Shown here piece by piece: positions 31,514 to 40,646 of a stretch of DNA of 64,000 nt (positions are counted from its first letter, which is position 1; each line of letters opens with the position of its first letter). Under the pieces are notes generated by a model, which was not told the DNA's origin, made no database searches, and saw nothing but the letters and a program-made list of their open reading frames with translations. The position numbers were made by a program, and so were the translations under genes. The DNA lies in NCBI RefSeq assembly GCF_005870035.1, contig NZ_SWJG01000004.1:1-64000 (forward strand). Reading direction: 5' to 3'. The DNA is from Spirosoma lacussanchae. Its GTDB lineage: Bacteria; Bacteroidota; Bacteroidia; Cytophagales; Spirosomataceae.

Positions 31514-34500
31514 ATGTTGATTCCACCAAACGAGAAAAAACGCCTGGAGGCCCTTCATCAATATCAGATTCTGGACACCCTTCCTGAAAAAACGTTTGAC
31601 CGACTAACCGAACTGGCTTCCCAAATTTGTCAGACGCCTATCTCTTTGCTATCGCTGGTCGACGAAAACCGACTCTGGGTAAAATCGAATGTTGGTCTTG
31701 GTCTTGAGACCCGGGAAGCCGATCGGGACACCTCATTCTGTCAATATACCATCCTCGACACCCTATTACTGGAAATTGAAGATACGCACCTGGACACCCG
31801 CTTTCAGGAGAATCCATCGGTTATCAACGATCCTTACCTACGGTTTTACGCGGGCTACCCGCTCGTAGACCCAGACGGTTATTCGCTGGGTGCTCTCTGC
31901 GTACTGGACAACGCCCCCCGGAAATTGACTGAAGACCAACGGAAAGCCCTGAAAAATCTGGCCGAGATGGCTACCGAGCTGCTGATCGAAAACCGGCAGA
32001 AACAGGAACAGGTTTATCTGAATAATCTATTTACCCTGTCTAACGACTTGATCTGTGTGGCGGGTACTGACGGCTATTTCAAGCGGCTGAACCCCGCCTT
32101 TTCGCATATCCTGGGGTGGGACGAGGCCTATCTGTTGCAGACCTCCTTTGCCGACCTGGTCCACCCGGACGACGTTCAGTCAACCCAGCAGGAGATTAAG
32201 CGGCTGGCGGCCGGCAACCCAACCGTCAATTTTTCTCATCGGTTTCGGTGCCAGGATGGGTCGTACAGAAACCTGCAATGGGTCGCTACGCCCGAACCGG
32301 GTACCGGGTTCATTTTCGCCATTGCGCGCGACGTGACCAACGAAAAGCAGAAAGAGCAGCAGCTCTTTCAGTCAGAGAGCAAGTTTCGGTCCTTCTTCGA
32401 AAACTCCCAGGGGTTCATGTGCATCCACGATCTGGAGGGCCGTTTCCTGACGGTCAATACGGCCGGAGCCCAGGCGCTGGGTTACCAGCCTGAAGAACTC
32501 ATTGGGGGGCGACTGCATGATATTGTTCCCAAACACCACCACGAGAAGCTGAATGAGTACCTGACGGCAATCAGGGATACCGGTCAGGCCAGCGGTATTA
32601 TGCACACCCACCATAAAGATGGTTCTCTGCTTATCTGGCTGTTCAACAATACCCTGGAGAAGCAGCTTACCGGCGATGTTTTTGTCATTGGCAATGCCAT
32701 CGATATAACCCGCCGGCATCAACTCGAAGTGGACCTGAAATGGACTCAGCATATTCTTGAGCAGACCAACGAGGTAGCCCGAATTGGTACCTGGTCGGTA
32801 GATATGGTAAAAAATACGATCGACTGGTCGAGGGTAACGAGAGCCATCCACGAAGTTCCTGACGACTATAAGCCTACGTTTGAGACAGCAGTCAATTTCT
32901 TCGAGGGCCCTCATCGTTCGCTGATCGTGGAGGCTCTGGACCGGGCGGTTCAGCAGGGAATCTCGTACGATATTGAGCTGCAGATTCTCACCGCCACGGG
33001 CCGAAACGTATGGGTACGCACGGTCGGAACCCCGGAATTTGAGGGGGGCGTATGCAAACGGCTGTACGGTACGTTCCAGGATATTGATGACAAAAAGCGG
33101 GCTGAACAGGCACTCATGAACGAGAAGTCGCGGCTGTCGGCTTTTGTCGAACATGCCCCAGCGGCCGTGGCCATGTTAGACCGTTCGGTTCGCTATATCG
33201 CGGTTAGTAACCGATGGATGGAAGACTATCAGCTGACCGAGAGCGTGATTGGCCGGTGCCATTACGATGTCTTCCCCAATATTTCGGACGCCTGGAAAGC
33301 GTTGCACGCCCGCTGTATTGAAGGGGCCGTAGAAAAGAACGAGGAAGATGTGTGGCGCCCTAACGGCTGGAACCACGATCAGTATCTCCGCTGGGAGGTA
33401 CGCCCCTGGTACCAGTTCGACGGGTCGATCGGAGGAATCATGATGTTCACCCAGGATATTACCGAAGCCTGCCTGCAACGCGACGAACTCAGAAAAGCCA
33501 AGCTACTGGCCGAACAGGCCAGCATGGCCAAATCGGAGTTTCTGGCCAACATGAGCCACGAAATCAGAACCCCGCTGAACGGGGTGATCGGGTTCACCGA
33601 TCTGGTCCTCAAAACCTCGCTCAATGCCACCCAGCATCAGTACTTATCGATCGTAAGCCAATCGGCCAATGCGCTGCTGAGTATCATCAACGACATTCTT
33701 GATTTCTCGAAAATCGAGGCTGGCAAGCTGGAGCTGTCCGTGGAGAAAGTGGACCTCTACGAACTTAGCAGCCAGGCAGCGGGCATCATAACCTATCAGG
33801 CTCAGCAAAAAGGGCTTGAGATGCTGCTGAACCTGCCGACTAACCTGCCTCGCTTCGTTCATGTCGACAGCGTTCGGCTCAAGCAGGTGCTGGTCAACCT
33901 GCTCGGCAACGCGGTCAAATTCACCGAACGCGGGGAAATAGAGCTGAAAATAAAGCCGCTCACCGACAGCAGGCAACCGCTCGTTACCTACCGCTTCGAA
34001 GTACGCGACACCGGCATCGGTATAAAGCCGGAGATGCAGGAACGCATTTTTGAAGCCTTCTCGCAGGCCGACCCGTCGACCACCAAGAAGTACGGCGGCA
34101 CCGGGCTGGGGCTAACCATCTCTAATAAACTGCTTGGTCTGATGGGTAGTCAGCTCCAGCTCACGAGCGAACCCGGTCAGGGCAGTTGCTTTTTCTTCGA
34201 CATCCGGCTGAAGACTGAACTCGGCGAGCCCATTCTCTGGCGCGATGTTAACCTGATCCGGAAAGTGCTGATCGTTGACGATAACGAAAATAACCGGCTG
34301 ATCCTGCGGCAGATGTTTTCGCTCAAACAGATTCAGGTCGACGAAGCCCGCAATGGGTTCGATGCCTTACAGCTACTGGGGCAGCACCGGCAGTATGATG
34401 TTATCCTGATGGATTATCACATGCCCTACATGGATGGCATCGAGACGATAGAAAAAATCAGGGCTAACTTCCCCAGCGAGCAACAGGCTGTGATCCTGCT

Positions 34501-35434
34501 TCACAGCTCTTCCGACGATGAACGTATCATCAGGGCCAGCGAAGAACTGGCTATTAATCAGCGACTCGTCAAACCGATTAAAATGGCTGAGCTCTACCAT
34601 GCCTTATCCCGGCTGAATCAGCAGGAACCGAAGCCCGCACAGTCTGTCGACAATCCGTCCACGCCGTCAGAGCCTACCCTGGTGAAGGTATTGCTGGTGG
34701 AGGATAATCACATCAATCAGCTGCTGGCGAAAACCATTGTATCCCGCATTGTTCCCAACGTGCAGATCAGCGAAGCCCTGAACGGACTGGAAGCGGTTGA
34801 GCAGTACACGTCCGTTCAGCCCGACCTCATCCTGATGGATATACAAATGCCCCTGATGAACGGCTACGAGGCCACGCAACGTATCCGGGAGTTACAGCAG
34901 GGCCGCCATGTACCGATCATTGCGCTGACTGCCGGTACGGTAAAGGGAGAACGTGAACGCTGCCTGGCTGCGGGTATGGACGACTTTGTGGCCAAACCCA
35001 TTGTGGAAGAAACCATTGTATCGGTATTCCATAAATGGCTGCGGGCTATACCCGAACCGGCCAGGCCTACCCCTGTTGCTACGCCCCGGACCACGGTTGA
35101 TCACGCTGTCCACTACAACCCTGACGTCATCAAAAACCTGGCGGGCCATGATCCCACGTTTATTCGGGAACTGGTAGAAGCTGCCGGGTTCGAATTGCGC
35201 AAATCGCTGTCGGTTCTCCAATCGAGTCTAGTCCCTCTGAATCCGTCGGCCATCAAGGGAGCCGCCCATAAGCTGCGGGGTACGGCCCTGAGCGCTGGCA
35301 TGCCCACCCTCGCCCAGCAATGCAGCACCCTCGAGCAGCTGGACACCTATACCGATCATGTCGCGCAGGAGCACGTTCGGCAGATCGAGTTTGAAGCCAA
35401 CCTGGTTCTTTCCCTGATGGCAAGTGCCGTCTGA
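31514..35434 (+). CDS. Hybrid histidine kinase: GAF, four PAS, HisKA/HATPase, two receivers, HPt
   Basis: A 1306-residue soluble phosphorelay protein. Order: GAF (about 10-150), four PAS (about 165-275, 290-400, 415-530, 545-655), HisKA with SHEIRTPLNG (His682), HATPase with NAVKF, DTGIGI and GTGLGL boxes, receiver 1 (Asp967 in LMDYHMP), receiver 2 (Asp1109 in LMDIQMP), and a C-terminal HPt with AAHKLRG (His1252). No transmembrane or DNA-binding domain. So it is cytoplasmic and needs a partner output regulator. A TTG 9 codons upstream is possible, but the ATG at 31514 fits the usual family start MLIPPNEKKRLEAL. Confidence 0.9.
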   Translation: MLIPPNEKKRLEALHQYQILDTLPEKTFDRLTELASQICQTPISLLSLVDENRLWVKSNVGLGLETREADRDTSFCQYTILDTLLLEIEDTHLDTRFQENPSVINDPYLRFYAGYPLVDPDGYSLGALCVLDNAPRKLTEDQRKALKNLAEMATELLIENRQKQEQVYLNNLFTLSNDLICVAGTDGYFKRLNPAFSHILGWDEAYLLQTSFADLVHPDDVQSTQQEIKRLAAGNPTVNFSHRFRCQDGSYRNLQWVATPEPGTGFIFAIARDVTNEKQKEQQLFQSESKFRSFFENSQGFMCIHDLEGRFLTVNTAGAQALGYQPEELIGGRLHDIVPKHHHEKLNEYLTAIRDTGQASGIMHTHHKDGSLLIWLFNNTLEKQLTGDVFVIGNAIDITRRHQLEVDLKWTQHILEQTNEVARIGTWSVDMVKNTIDWSRVTRAIHEVPDDYKPTFETAVNFFEGPHRSLIVEALDRAVQQGISYDIELQILTATGRNVWVRTVGTPEFEGGVCKRLYGTFQDIDDKKRAEQALMNEKSRLSAFVEHAPAAVAMLDRSVRYIAVSNRWMEDYQLTESVIGRCHYDVFPNISDAWKALHARCIEGAVEKNEEDVWRPNGWNHDQYLRWEVRPWYQFDGSIGGIMMFTQDITEACLQRDELRKAKLLAEQASMAKSEFLANMSHEIRTPLNGVIGFTDLVLKTSLNATQHQYLSIVSQSANALLSIINDILDFSKIEAGKLELSVEKVDLYELSSQAAGIITYQAQQKGLEMLLNLPTNLPRFVHVDSVRLKQVLVNLLGNAVKFTERGEIELKIKPLTDSRQPLVTYRFEVRDTGIGIKPEMQERIFEAFSQADPSTTKKYGGTGLGLTISNKLLGLMGSQLQLTSEPGQGSCFFFDIRLKTELGEPILWRDVNLIRKVLIVDDNENNRLILRQMFSLKQIQVDEARNGFDALQLLGQHRQYDVILMDYHMPYMDGIETIEKIRANFPSEQQAVILLHSSSDDERIIRASEELAINQRLVKPIKMAELYHALSRLNQQEPKPAQSVDNPSTPSEPTLVKVLLVEDNHINQLLAKTIVSRIVPNVQISEALNGLEAVEQYTSVQPDLILMDIQMPLMNGYEATQRIRELQQGRHVPIIALTAGTVKGERERCLAAGMDDFVAKPIVEETIVSVFHKWLRAIPEPARPTPVATPRTTVDHAVHYNPDVIKNLAGHDPTFIRELVEAAGFELRKSLSVLQSSLVPLNPSAIKGAAHKLRGTALSAGMPTLAQQCSTLEQLDTYTDHVAQEHVRQIEFEANLVLSLMASAV

Positions 35435-35460
35435 ACGAAGCCAGCTCACTTCCCGTATTG

Positions 35461-35501
35461 ACCGAAAAGGGAGTTGACGCTTAATCAGCTCACTTTTCGG
35501 T
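35461..35501. terminator. Possible convergent terminator
   Basis: ACCGAAAAG and CTTTTCGGT pair (9 bp) across a 23-base loop between the convergent kinase and trehalase genes; the right arm lies in the trehalase 3' end. No proper T-run, so it is weak. Confidence 0.4.
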
Positions 35502-37097
35502 TAATAAACGCAGCAGAACCCCGTTGGTCCAGCCGAAGCCATCCTGCGTGGGGTACTCGCCCCCTTTGGCCATGGCGGTACTGATGACGTCGTATTTTTC
35601 GACCATCTTGCCGGATGCTTTATAGACCCGCAGGTTTTCGTTGACCCAGCTGGTTTTGATCCGGTTAGCCAGCGGCACCTGTCGGTACTGACGAAGCCCC
35701 TGAATGGCAATCCACTGCAAGGGGGCCCAGCCATTGGGCGCGTCCCACTGCTCTCCGGAGCGAACGAGGGTGGTTGTCAGGCCACCCGGCTTGAGGAATG
35801 ACTTTTCCAGCCGGCGCGCCACACTCACCGCCTGACTGGCCGTTGCAATCCGCGCAAAAAGCGGGTAAACACCCGCCAGGGAATAGACGGTAGCTTGCTT
35901 GCGCGCAACGAAGTCATAATCGAAGAAAAACTGGTTTCTGGAACTCCAGCAATAGCGCTGAATCGCATCGCGCCGTTGCTGCGCTAGTTGACGATACTCT
36001 TTCGCCCGGGTCTGGTTGCCTTTCAGCGAGTAGCCCTCGGCCAGTAGCAACTCGAGGTTGACCAGTAGCGAATTGAGATCGACCGGAATAAAATCGGTGG
36101 TATGGATGGTTCGCAGGCGTTTGCCGTCGCGAAACCAGCGGGTGCTGAAATCCCAGCCCGACTCTGCCCCGGCGCGGATGTGCCGGTACAATGCCTGCGG
36201 ATCCTTGGCATTTCGCGCCAGATTGACATCCTCCCGGTACGACTCGGGCCGGGGTGTCTGCCGGTCATCGTAATACCGGTTCAGGTAGACCCCGTCGGCC
36301 AGCCGGACAACCCGCCGGTTGGCTGGTGCCTGATCCGTCAGCTGAGCCTTGCCGTCCATCCAGAAATCGTATTCTTTCTGCAGCTGGGGCAGGTAGCTGA
36401 CGATAACCCGGCGGCCCTGTACCTCGCTCAGCAGGCTGACCATGAACGAAAAAAACGGGGGTTGCGAACGCCCCAGAAAATAAGTCCGGTTGCCGTTGGG
36501 AATAAAGCCGAAGGTATTGATCAGGTAAGCAAAATTATCGACCATGTTGCGGATCTGAGCGTTCTGCCCGGATGCCCGCAAGCCCAGCATGGTAAAGTAA
36601 CTATCCCAATAGTAAATTTCACCGAAACGCCCGCCCGGCACCACGTACGATTTGGGCAGCGGAATCAGCGACCCGGTCAGGGTACCCGCTTTAGGACGCG
36701 GGCTGGCCGGACGGGTCAGCACCGTCCACAGGTCGGTAATATGCTGCTGAGCCGACTGGCCGGTTTTACTGATATAGCCCGAAGCCGGTCTGGTGGGTAC
36801 CACGAAATGCTGCAATACGAACGACTTCAGATCGAAGTCCCGCTGTTGACTGGCCTGGTTGTAATTGGCCAGAATCGTGGCTGTCGGAAATCGGGGGGTA
36901 CAGTCGGCAAACGTTTTCGAGTCCGGGAAGACAGCCTTCAGCTGAACCTCCCGGAAGAGCGCCCCAAACTCCTCATCAGGACCAGACAACACCGATCCTG
37001 ATGAGGTTTCTTTTGACAACACCCGCTGCGCCTGGCTATCAGCCAGGCCGGGGAGCAATAAAACACTAATAAGAAAGCACTTTAACTCAATTCGCAT
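35490..37097 (-). CDS. treA: Periplasmic alpha,alpha-trehalase (GH37)
   Basis: A 535-residue secreted trehalase that splits trehalose into two glucose. A signal peptide (MRIELKCFLISVLLLPGLAD) is followed by the (alpha/alpha)6 catalytic domain with signature 1 PGGRFGEIYYWDSYF (about 157-171), ESGWDFSTRW with the acid Asp, and signature 2 QWDAPNGWAP (about 447-456). It follows the trehalose synthase gene by 31 bases, so the two probably form an operon. Trehalose could thus be made inside and recycled outside. Confidence 0.93.
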   Translation of the reverse strand: MRIELKCFLISVLLLPGLADSQAQRVLSKETSSGSVLSGPDEEFGALFREVQLKAVFPDSKTFADCTPRFPTATILANYNQASQQRDFDLKSFVLQHFVVPTRPASGYISKTGQSAQQHITDLWTVLTRPASPRPKAGTLTGSLIPLPKSYVVPGGRFGEIYYWDSYFTMLGLRASGQNAQIRNMVDNFAYLINTFGFIPNGNRTYFLGRSQPPFFSFMVSLLSEVQGRRVIVSYLPQLQKEYDFWMDGKAQLTDQAPANRRVVRLADGVYLNRYYDDRQTPRPESYREDVNLARNAKDPQALYRHIRAGAESGWDFSTRWFRDGKRLRTIHTTDFIPVDLNSLLVNLELLLAEGYSLKGNQTRAKEYRQLAQQRRDAIQRYCWSSRNQFFFDYDFVARKQATVYSLAGVYPLFARIATASQAVSVARRLEKSFLKPGGLTTTLVRSGEQWDAPNGWAPLQWIAIQGLRQYRQVPLANRIKTSWVNENLRVYKASGKMVEKYDVISTAMAKGGEYPTQDGFGWTNGVLLRLLTEK

Positions 37098-37128
37098 TAC
37101 GGGTTGCGGTTTTGATTACAGAAATGAT

Positions 37129-40100
37129 CTACCCGACCGGTTCAGGATCGGTAGCGGCCGAAACGGGATCGGCGACCGGATTGGATACCACCCGACCGAT
37201 GATCTGCAGGGGCAACAGAACCCAGTCGGGCCGGTGGTTCAGCTCGTAAGTCAGATCGGTGATGGCGGTCTCGAGCAGATAGGTTTCCAGCAGCATTTGC
37301 AGGTCATCGGCCCGGGCCGGCACGAACGAGCTCGACTCTACCGTTTGCAGATACGCTTTGAGGAAGAACCCGCTCATATACTGGGCCCATACATCGGCAA
37401 ACGGCAGCAGCCGGGGAGCCTCCTCGCGGGTCAGCTGATCGCTCTGCAGGAATCCTTCGTAAGTAACGTAATGAAGCGAGCGAATCAGCGAGGCCACGTC
37501 ACGCAGAGGTGAGCGCTTGAGCCTTCGTTCGCTGTAGCTGCGGGCCGGATCACCGCCAAAATCCTGAATAGCCACGTCGCGTCCGGTAACCAGAATTTTA
37601 TCCAGCTGCAGGTTGCCGTGTAGCCGGATTTTGTCGATATCCAGCTTCCGGGCGTAGATACGGCGAAACGTAGCGAGTACCTGCTCTTTGGCGGGCAGCC
37701 GCTGATCGATCTCCTGCCGGACCGACTCGGGTAACCGTCCCTGCGTCCGTTTGAGCGTCTGGAAACTTTCGCGCACCAGCGTCTGCAAACCCGAGAAGAG
37801 CGACCGTTGATAATGCAGGGAGAAAGCCTCGGGGGCAAACTCCTTCTGCTGCTTATCCGACGCCAGAGCCAGGTGCATCTGACCGATTCGTATGCCCAGC
37901 AAGCGGGCCTGCTCGGCTGCCCGGCGCCCCAGCAGTTCTTCGGTTTCGGCGGGCAGGTCACTGAACGCCACGGGCTGGCTCAGCGTGCCGCGTGGCGCGG
38001 CCAGGGCCGCTTCCAGCTGCTCTTTATCCCGCGCCAGAATCCGTTCGATGTAGTTGGTAACCCGGTCCAGTATATAGCTCTTCCCGTCGCCATGCCGGTC
38101 TTCCATCCGCTGCATCACGCCCAGCATGACCCGGTTGCCGGCGGGGCCCAGCTCAAGAGCCCCGGCATAGGCAGGCACATGCGCAAAATCCGCCTGTTCG
38201 GACAAAAAGCGCGTCAGTTCGGTATCGGGGTTGGTGGCCAGATCTACCTTACGATACAGCTTCAGCTGCCACGACAAGTCGTACATGATCGACGCGTAGC
38301 CTCGCTCGGCCGTGCTCAGTTTCGGTTTACTGTCCCCGTGTTCCCGAACGTATTCCTGAAGCATTGGGGTAGTCAGAAATACCAGATTATCAGCCAATCT
38401 GGTCTGTTCACCCGCTATGTGGCGGAGCAGGGCCAGCTGCACCTCGGCCATGTACAGGCCATCACACAATACGCCAGTTTCGGTACCCACCTGCAGGCTG
38501 GCCATGACAGCCTGCGGACAGTTGCTGGTCAGCTTATCGGCGGCACCGCTGCCGGCAAAGGCCAGTGTCAGCTGGTACGTTTCGGGCAGTCCACGCTCGT
38601 AGGCCACTTCCAGCAACAGCACGTAAGCCGATCCTTCTGCCAGGGACAGACTGGCCTGCGCGGTGATAGTCAGTCCGTAGACTGGGGGTTTGTCTGCTCC
38701 GAACCAATCGGTTTTAGGCAGATAAGCCGGTAGTATTTCGTTTTCCAGCTGCTCGCGGGTGCGCCCCTGAAGCAGGCCGGGCCAGTCGTTGATCCGCAGA
38801 CCGGGCAGCTGCGAGAGGCTCACCGATTCGGCCGCCACTTTTTCGAGAATGAACCACTGATAGTCATGAGCCGCCAGCGTAAACACGTAAGTTTCGTTGT
38901 CGGGAACCGGCGGGAAGGCGTTTTTACTAAACACCTCAACGGGTACGTAGCCACCGAATCCGCTTAACTCCACGGCCGCGGGCTGGGCAAATTTGGACAG
39001 GTTGACGATAACCAGCAAGGTCTGGTCTTCGTAGGTCCGGGTGAAAGCCAGTACTTTCGGATTCTCAACGGGCAGAAACGTCATATCCCCCCGCCCGAAA
39101 GCCTTGTATCTCTTGCGCAGGTGGATCATGCGTTTCATGAACCAGAACAGCGACGACGTATTGCGTCGCTGGGTTTCCACATTCACCGACTCGTAGTGAT
39201 ACTCCGGGTCCAGGATAGTAGGCAGGTAAAGCCGGTGGGGATTCGTACCCGAGAAACCAGCGTTCCGGTCGGGCGACCACTGCATGGGTGTTCGCACGCC
39301 ATCTCGGTCGCCAAGATAAACGTTGTCGCCCATACCGATTTCGTCGCCATAATAAATAACGGGCGTTCCCGGCAGGGAGAAGAGTAAACTGTTAAGCAGC
39401 TCAATTTTCTTCCGGTTGTTCCCCATCAGCGGGGCCAGCCGATGCCGGATACCCAGGTTGATTTTGGCCCGCGGGTCCTTGGCGTAGGTCTTGTACATGT
39501 AGTCGCGTTCTTCATCGGTCACCATCTCCAGCGTCAGCTCGTCGTGGTTGCGCAGGAAGATGGCCCACTGGCAGTTATCCGGAATAGCGGGGGTCTGATC
39601 GAAGATGTCGGTGATCGGATACCGGTCCTCCATCTGCAGCGACATGAACATGCGGGGCATGACCGGAAAGTGGTAGTTCATGTGACACTCATCGCCGTTG
39701 CCAAAGTAGGAGGCCGAATCCTCGGGCCACATGTTGGCCTCGGCCAGGAAAACTACGCCCGGAAAATGATCGTCGATGTGTTTACGCAGCTTCTTCAGGA
39801 AGTCGTGGGTCTCGGGCAGGTTTTCGCCGTTGGTCCCTTCGCGCTCGAACAGGTAGGGCACCGCATCGAGCCGGAAACCGTCGACCCCCAGTTCGCACCA
39901 ATAGTCGATCAGCTTAAAAATTTCGGCCTGAACCTCCGGACTGTCGTAGTTCAGGTCGGGCTGGTGATGAAAGAACCGGTGCCAGTAGTACTGCTGTGCT
40001 TCGTGGTCCCAGGTCCAGTTAGAGCTTTCGAAATCCTGAAAAATGATCCGGACATCGCGGTACTGTTCGGGGTTGTCGGTCCAGACGTAATAATCACGTT

Positions 40101-40494
40101 CGGGCGAGCCCTTGGGGGCTTTCCGGGCCCGCTGAAACCAGGGATGCTGATCGGAAGTGTGGTTGATGACCAGCTCGGTAATAACTTTCAGATTTCGCTG
40201 ATGGGCTTCGTCAAGCAGGGTTTTGAACTCCTCGATGGTTCCGTACGAGGGGTTGATGGTGTAGTAATCGGCAATGTCGTAGCCGTCGTCGCGCAGGGGC
40301 GATGGATAGAACGGCAGCAGCCAGATGGCCGTCACCCCCAGTTCCTGGAGGTAGTCGAGTTTTTCGAGCAGGCCCTGGAAATCACCAATGCCATCGCCAT
40401 TGCCATCCCGGAATGCTTTTATGTGTAATTCGTAGATAATGGCGTCTTTGTACCAATACAGATTTTCGGTTTCTGTTGCCTTACGTTGAGTCAT
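37129..40494 (-). CDS. treS: Trehalose synthase fused to maltokinase
   Basis: A 1121-residue bifunctional enzyme. The N-terminal about 550 residues are a GH13 trehalose synthase that interconverts maltose and trehalose: GFRLDAVPYL (nucleophile Asp210), FLAEANMW (Glu252) and RNHDELTLE (Asp318). The C-terminal about 450 residues are a maltokinase-type kinase with RLHGNLQLDKILV and AIQDFGGDP, which phosphorylates maltose to maltose 1-phosphate. The fusion occurs in many bacteria and can feed the GlgE route or drain trehalose. No glgE is visible in the window. Cytoplasmic. Confidence 0.92.
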   Translation of the reverse strand: MTQRKATETENLYWYKDAIIYELHIKAFRDGNGDGIGDFQGLLEKLDYLQELGVTAIWLLPFYPSPLRDDGYDIADYYTINPSYGTIEEFKTLLDEAHQRNLKVITELVINHTSDQHPWFQRARKAPKGSPERDYYVWTDNPEQYRDVRIIFQDFESSNWTWDHEAQQYYWHRFFHHQPDLNYDSPEVQAEIFKLIDYWCELGVDGFRLDAVPYLFEREGTNGENLPETHDFLKKLRKHIDDHFPGVVFLAEANMWPEDSASYFGNGDECHMNYHFPVMPRMFMSLQMEDRYPITDIFDQTPAIPDNCQWAIFLRNHDELTLEMVTDEERDYMYKTYAKDPRAKINLGIRHRLAPLMGNNRKKIELLNSLLFSLPGTPVIYYGDEIGMGDNVYLGDRDGVRTPMQWSPDRNAGFSGTNPHRLYLPTILDPEYHYESVNVETQRRNTSSLFWFMKRMIHLRKRYKAFGRGDMTFLPVENPKVLAFTRTYEDQTLLVIVNLSKFAQPAAVELSGFGGYVPVEVFSKNAFPPVPDNETYVFTLAAHDYQWFILEKVAAESVSLSQLPGLRINDWPGLLQGRTREQLENEILPAYLPKTDWFGADKPPVYGLTITAQASLSLAEGSAYVLLLEVAYERGLPETYQLTLAFAGSGAADKLTSNCPQAVMASLQVGTETGVLCDGLYMAEVQLALLRHIAGEQTRLADNLVFLTTPMLQEYVREHGDSKPKLSTAERGYASIMYDLSWQLKLYRKVDLATNPDTELTRFLSEQADFAHVPAYAGALELGPAGNRVMLGVMQRMEDRHGDGKSYILDRVTNYIERILARDKEQLEAALAAPRGTLSQPVAFSDLPAETEELLGRRAAEQARLLGIRIGQMHLALASDKQQKEFAPEAFSLHYQRSLFSGLQTLVRESFQTLKRTQGRLPESVRQEIDQRLPAKEQVLATFRRIYARKLDIDKIRLHGNLQLDKILVTGRDVAIQDFGGDPARSYSERRLKRSPLRDVASLIRSLHYVTYEGFLQSDQLTREEAPRLLPFADVWAQYMSGFFLKAYLQTVESSSFVPARADDLQMLLETYLLETAITDLTYELNHRPDWVLLPLQIIGRVVSNPVADPVSAATDPEPVG

Positions 40495-40646
40495 GATCTT
40501 GCTGGTTTAGTAGCGCACCTACCCCGGCCAATTACTCGCCTTGTTTGATAGGATAGTATATAAGGAACTGGCTAGGGGCCGTTTTGTATGCAGCAGCCAC
40601 CCTAAAAGCCCGTTTTGCTATTAGCCGGAACCGATTGCCTACCTTC

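Noticed and set aside
37807-38733. 308-codon plus-strand ORF inside the trehalose synthase gene
   Set aside because: Mirror frame of a gene with catalytic motifs; the translation shows no domain or membrane pattern.
39442-40428. 328-codon plus-strand ORF opposite the trehalose synthase start
   Set aside because: Val/Gly-rich shadow of the GH13 domain, without start context or family features.
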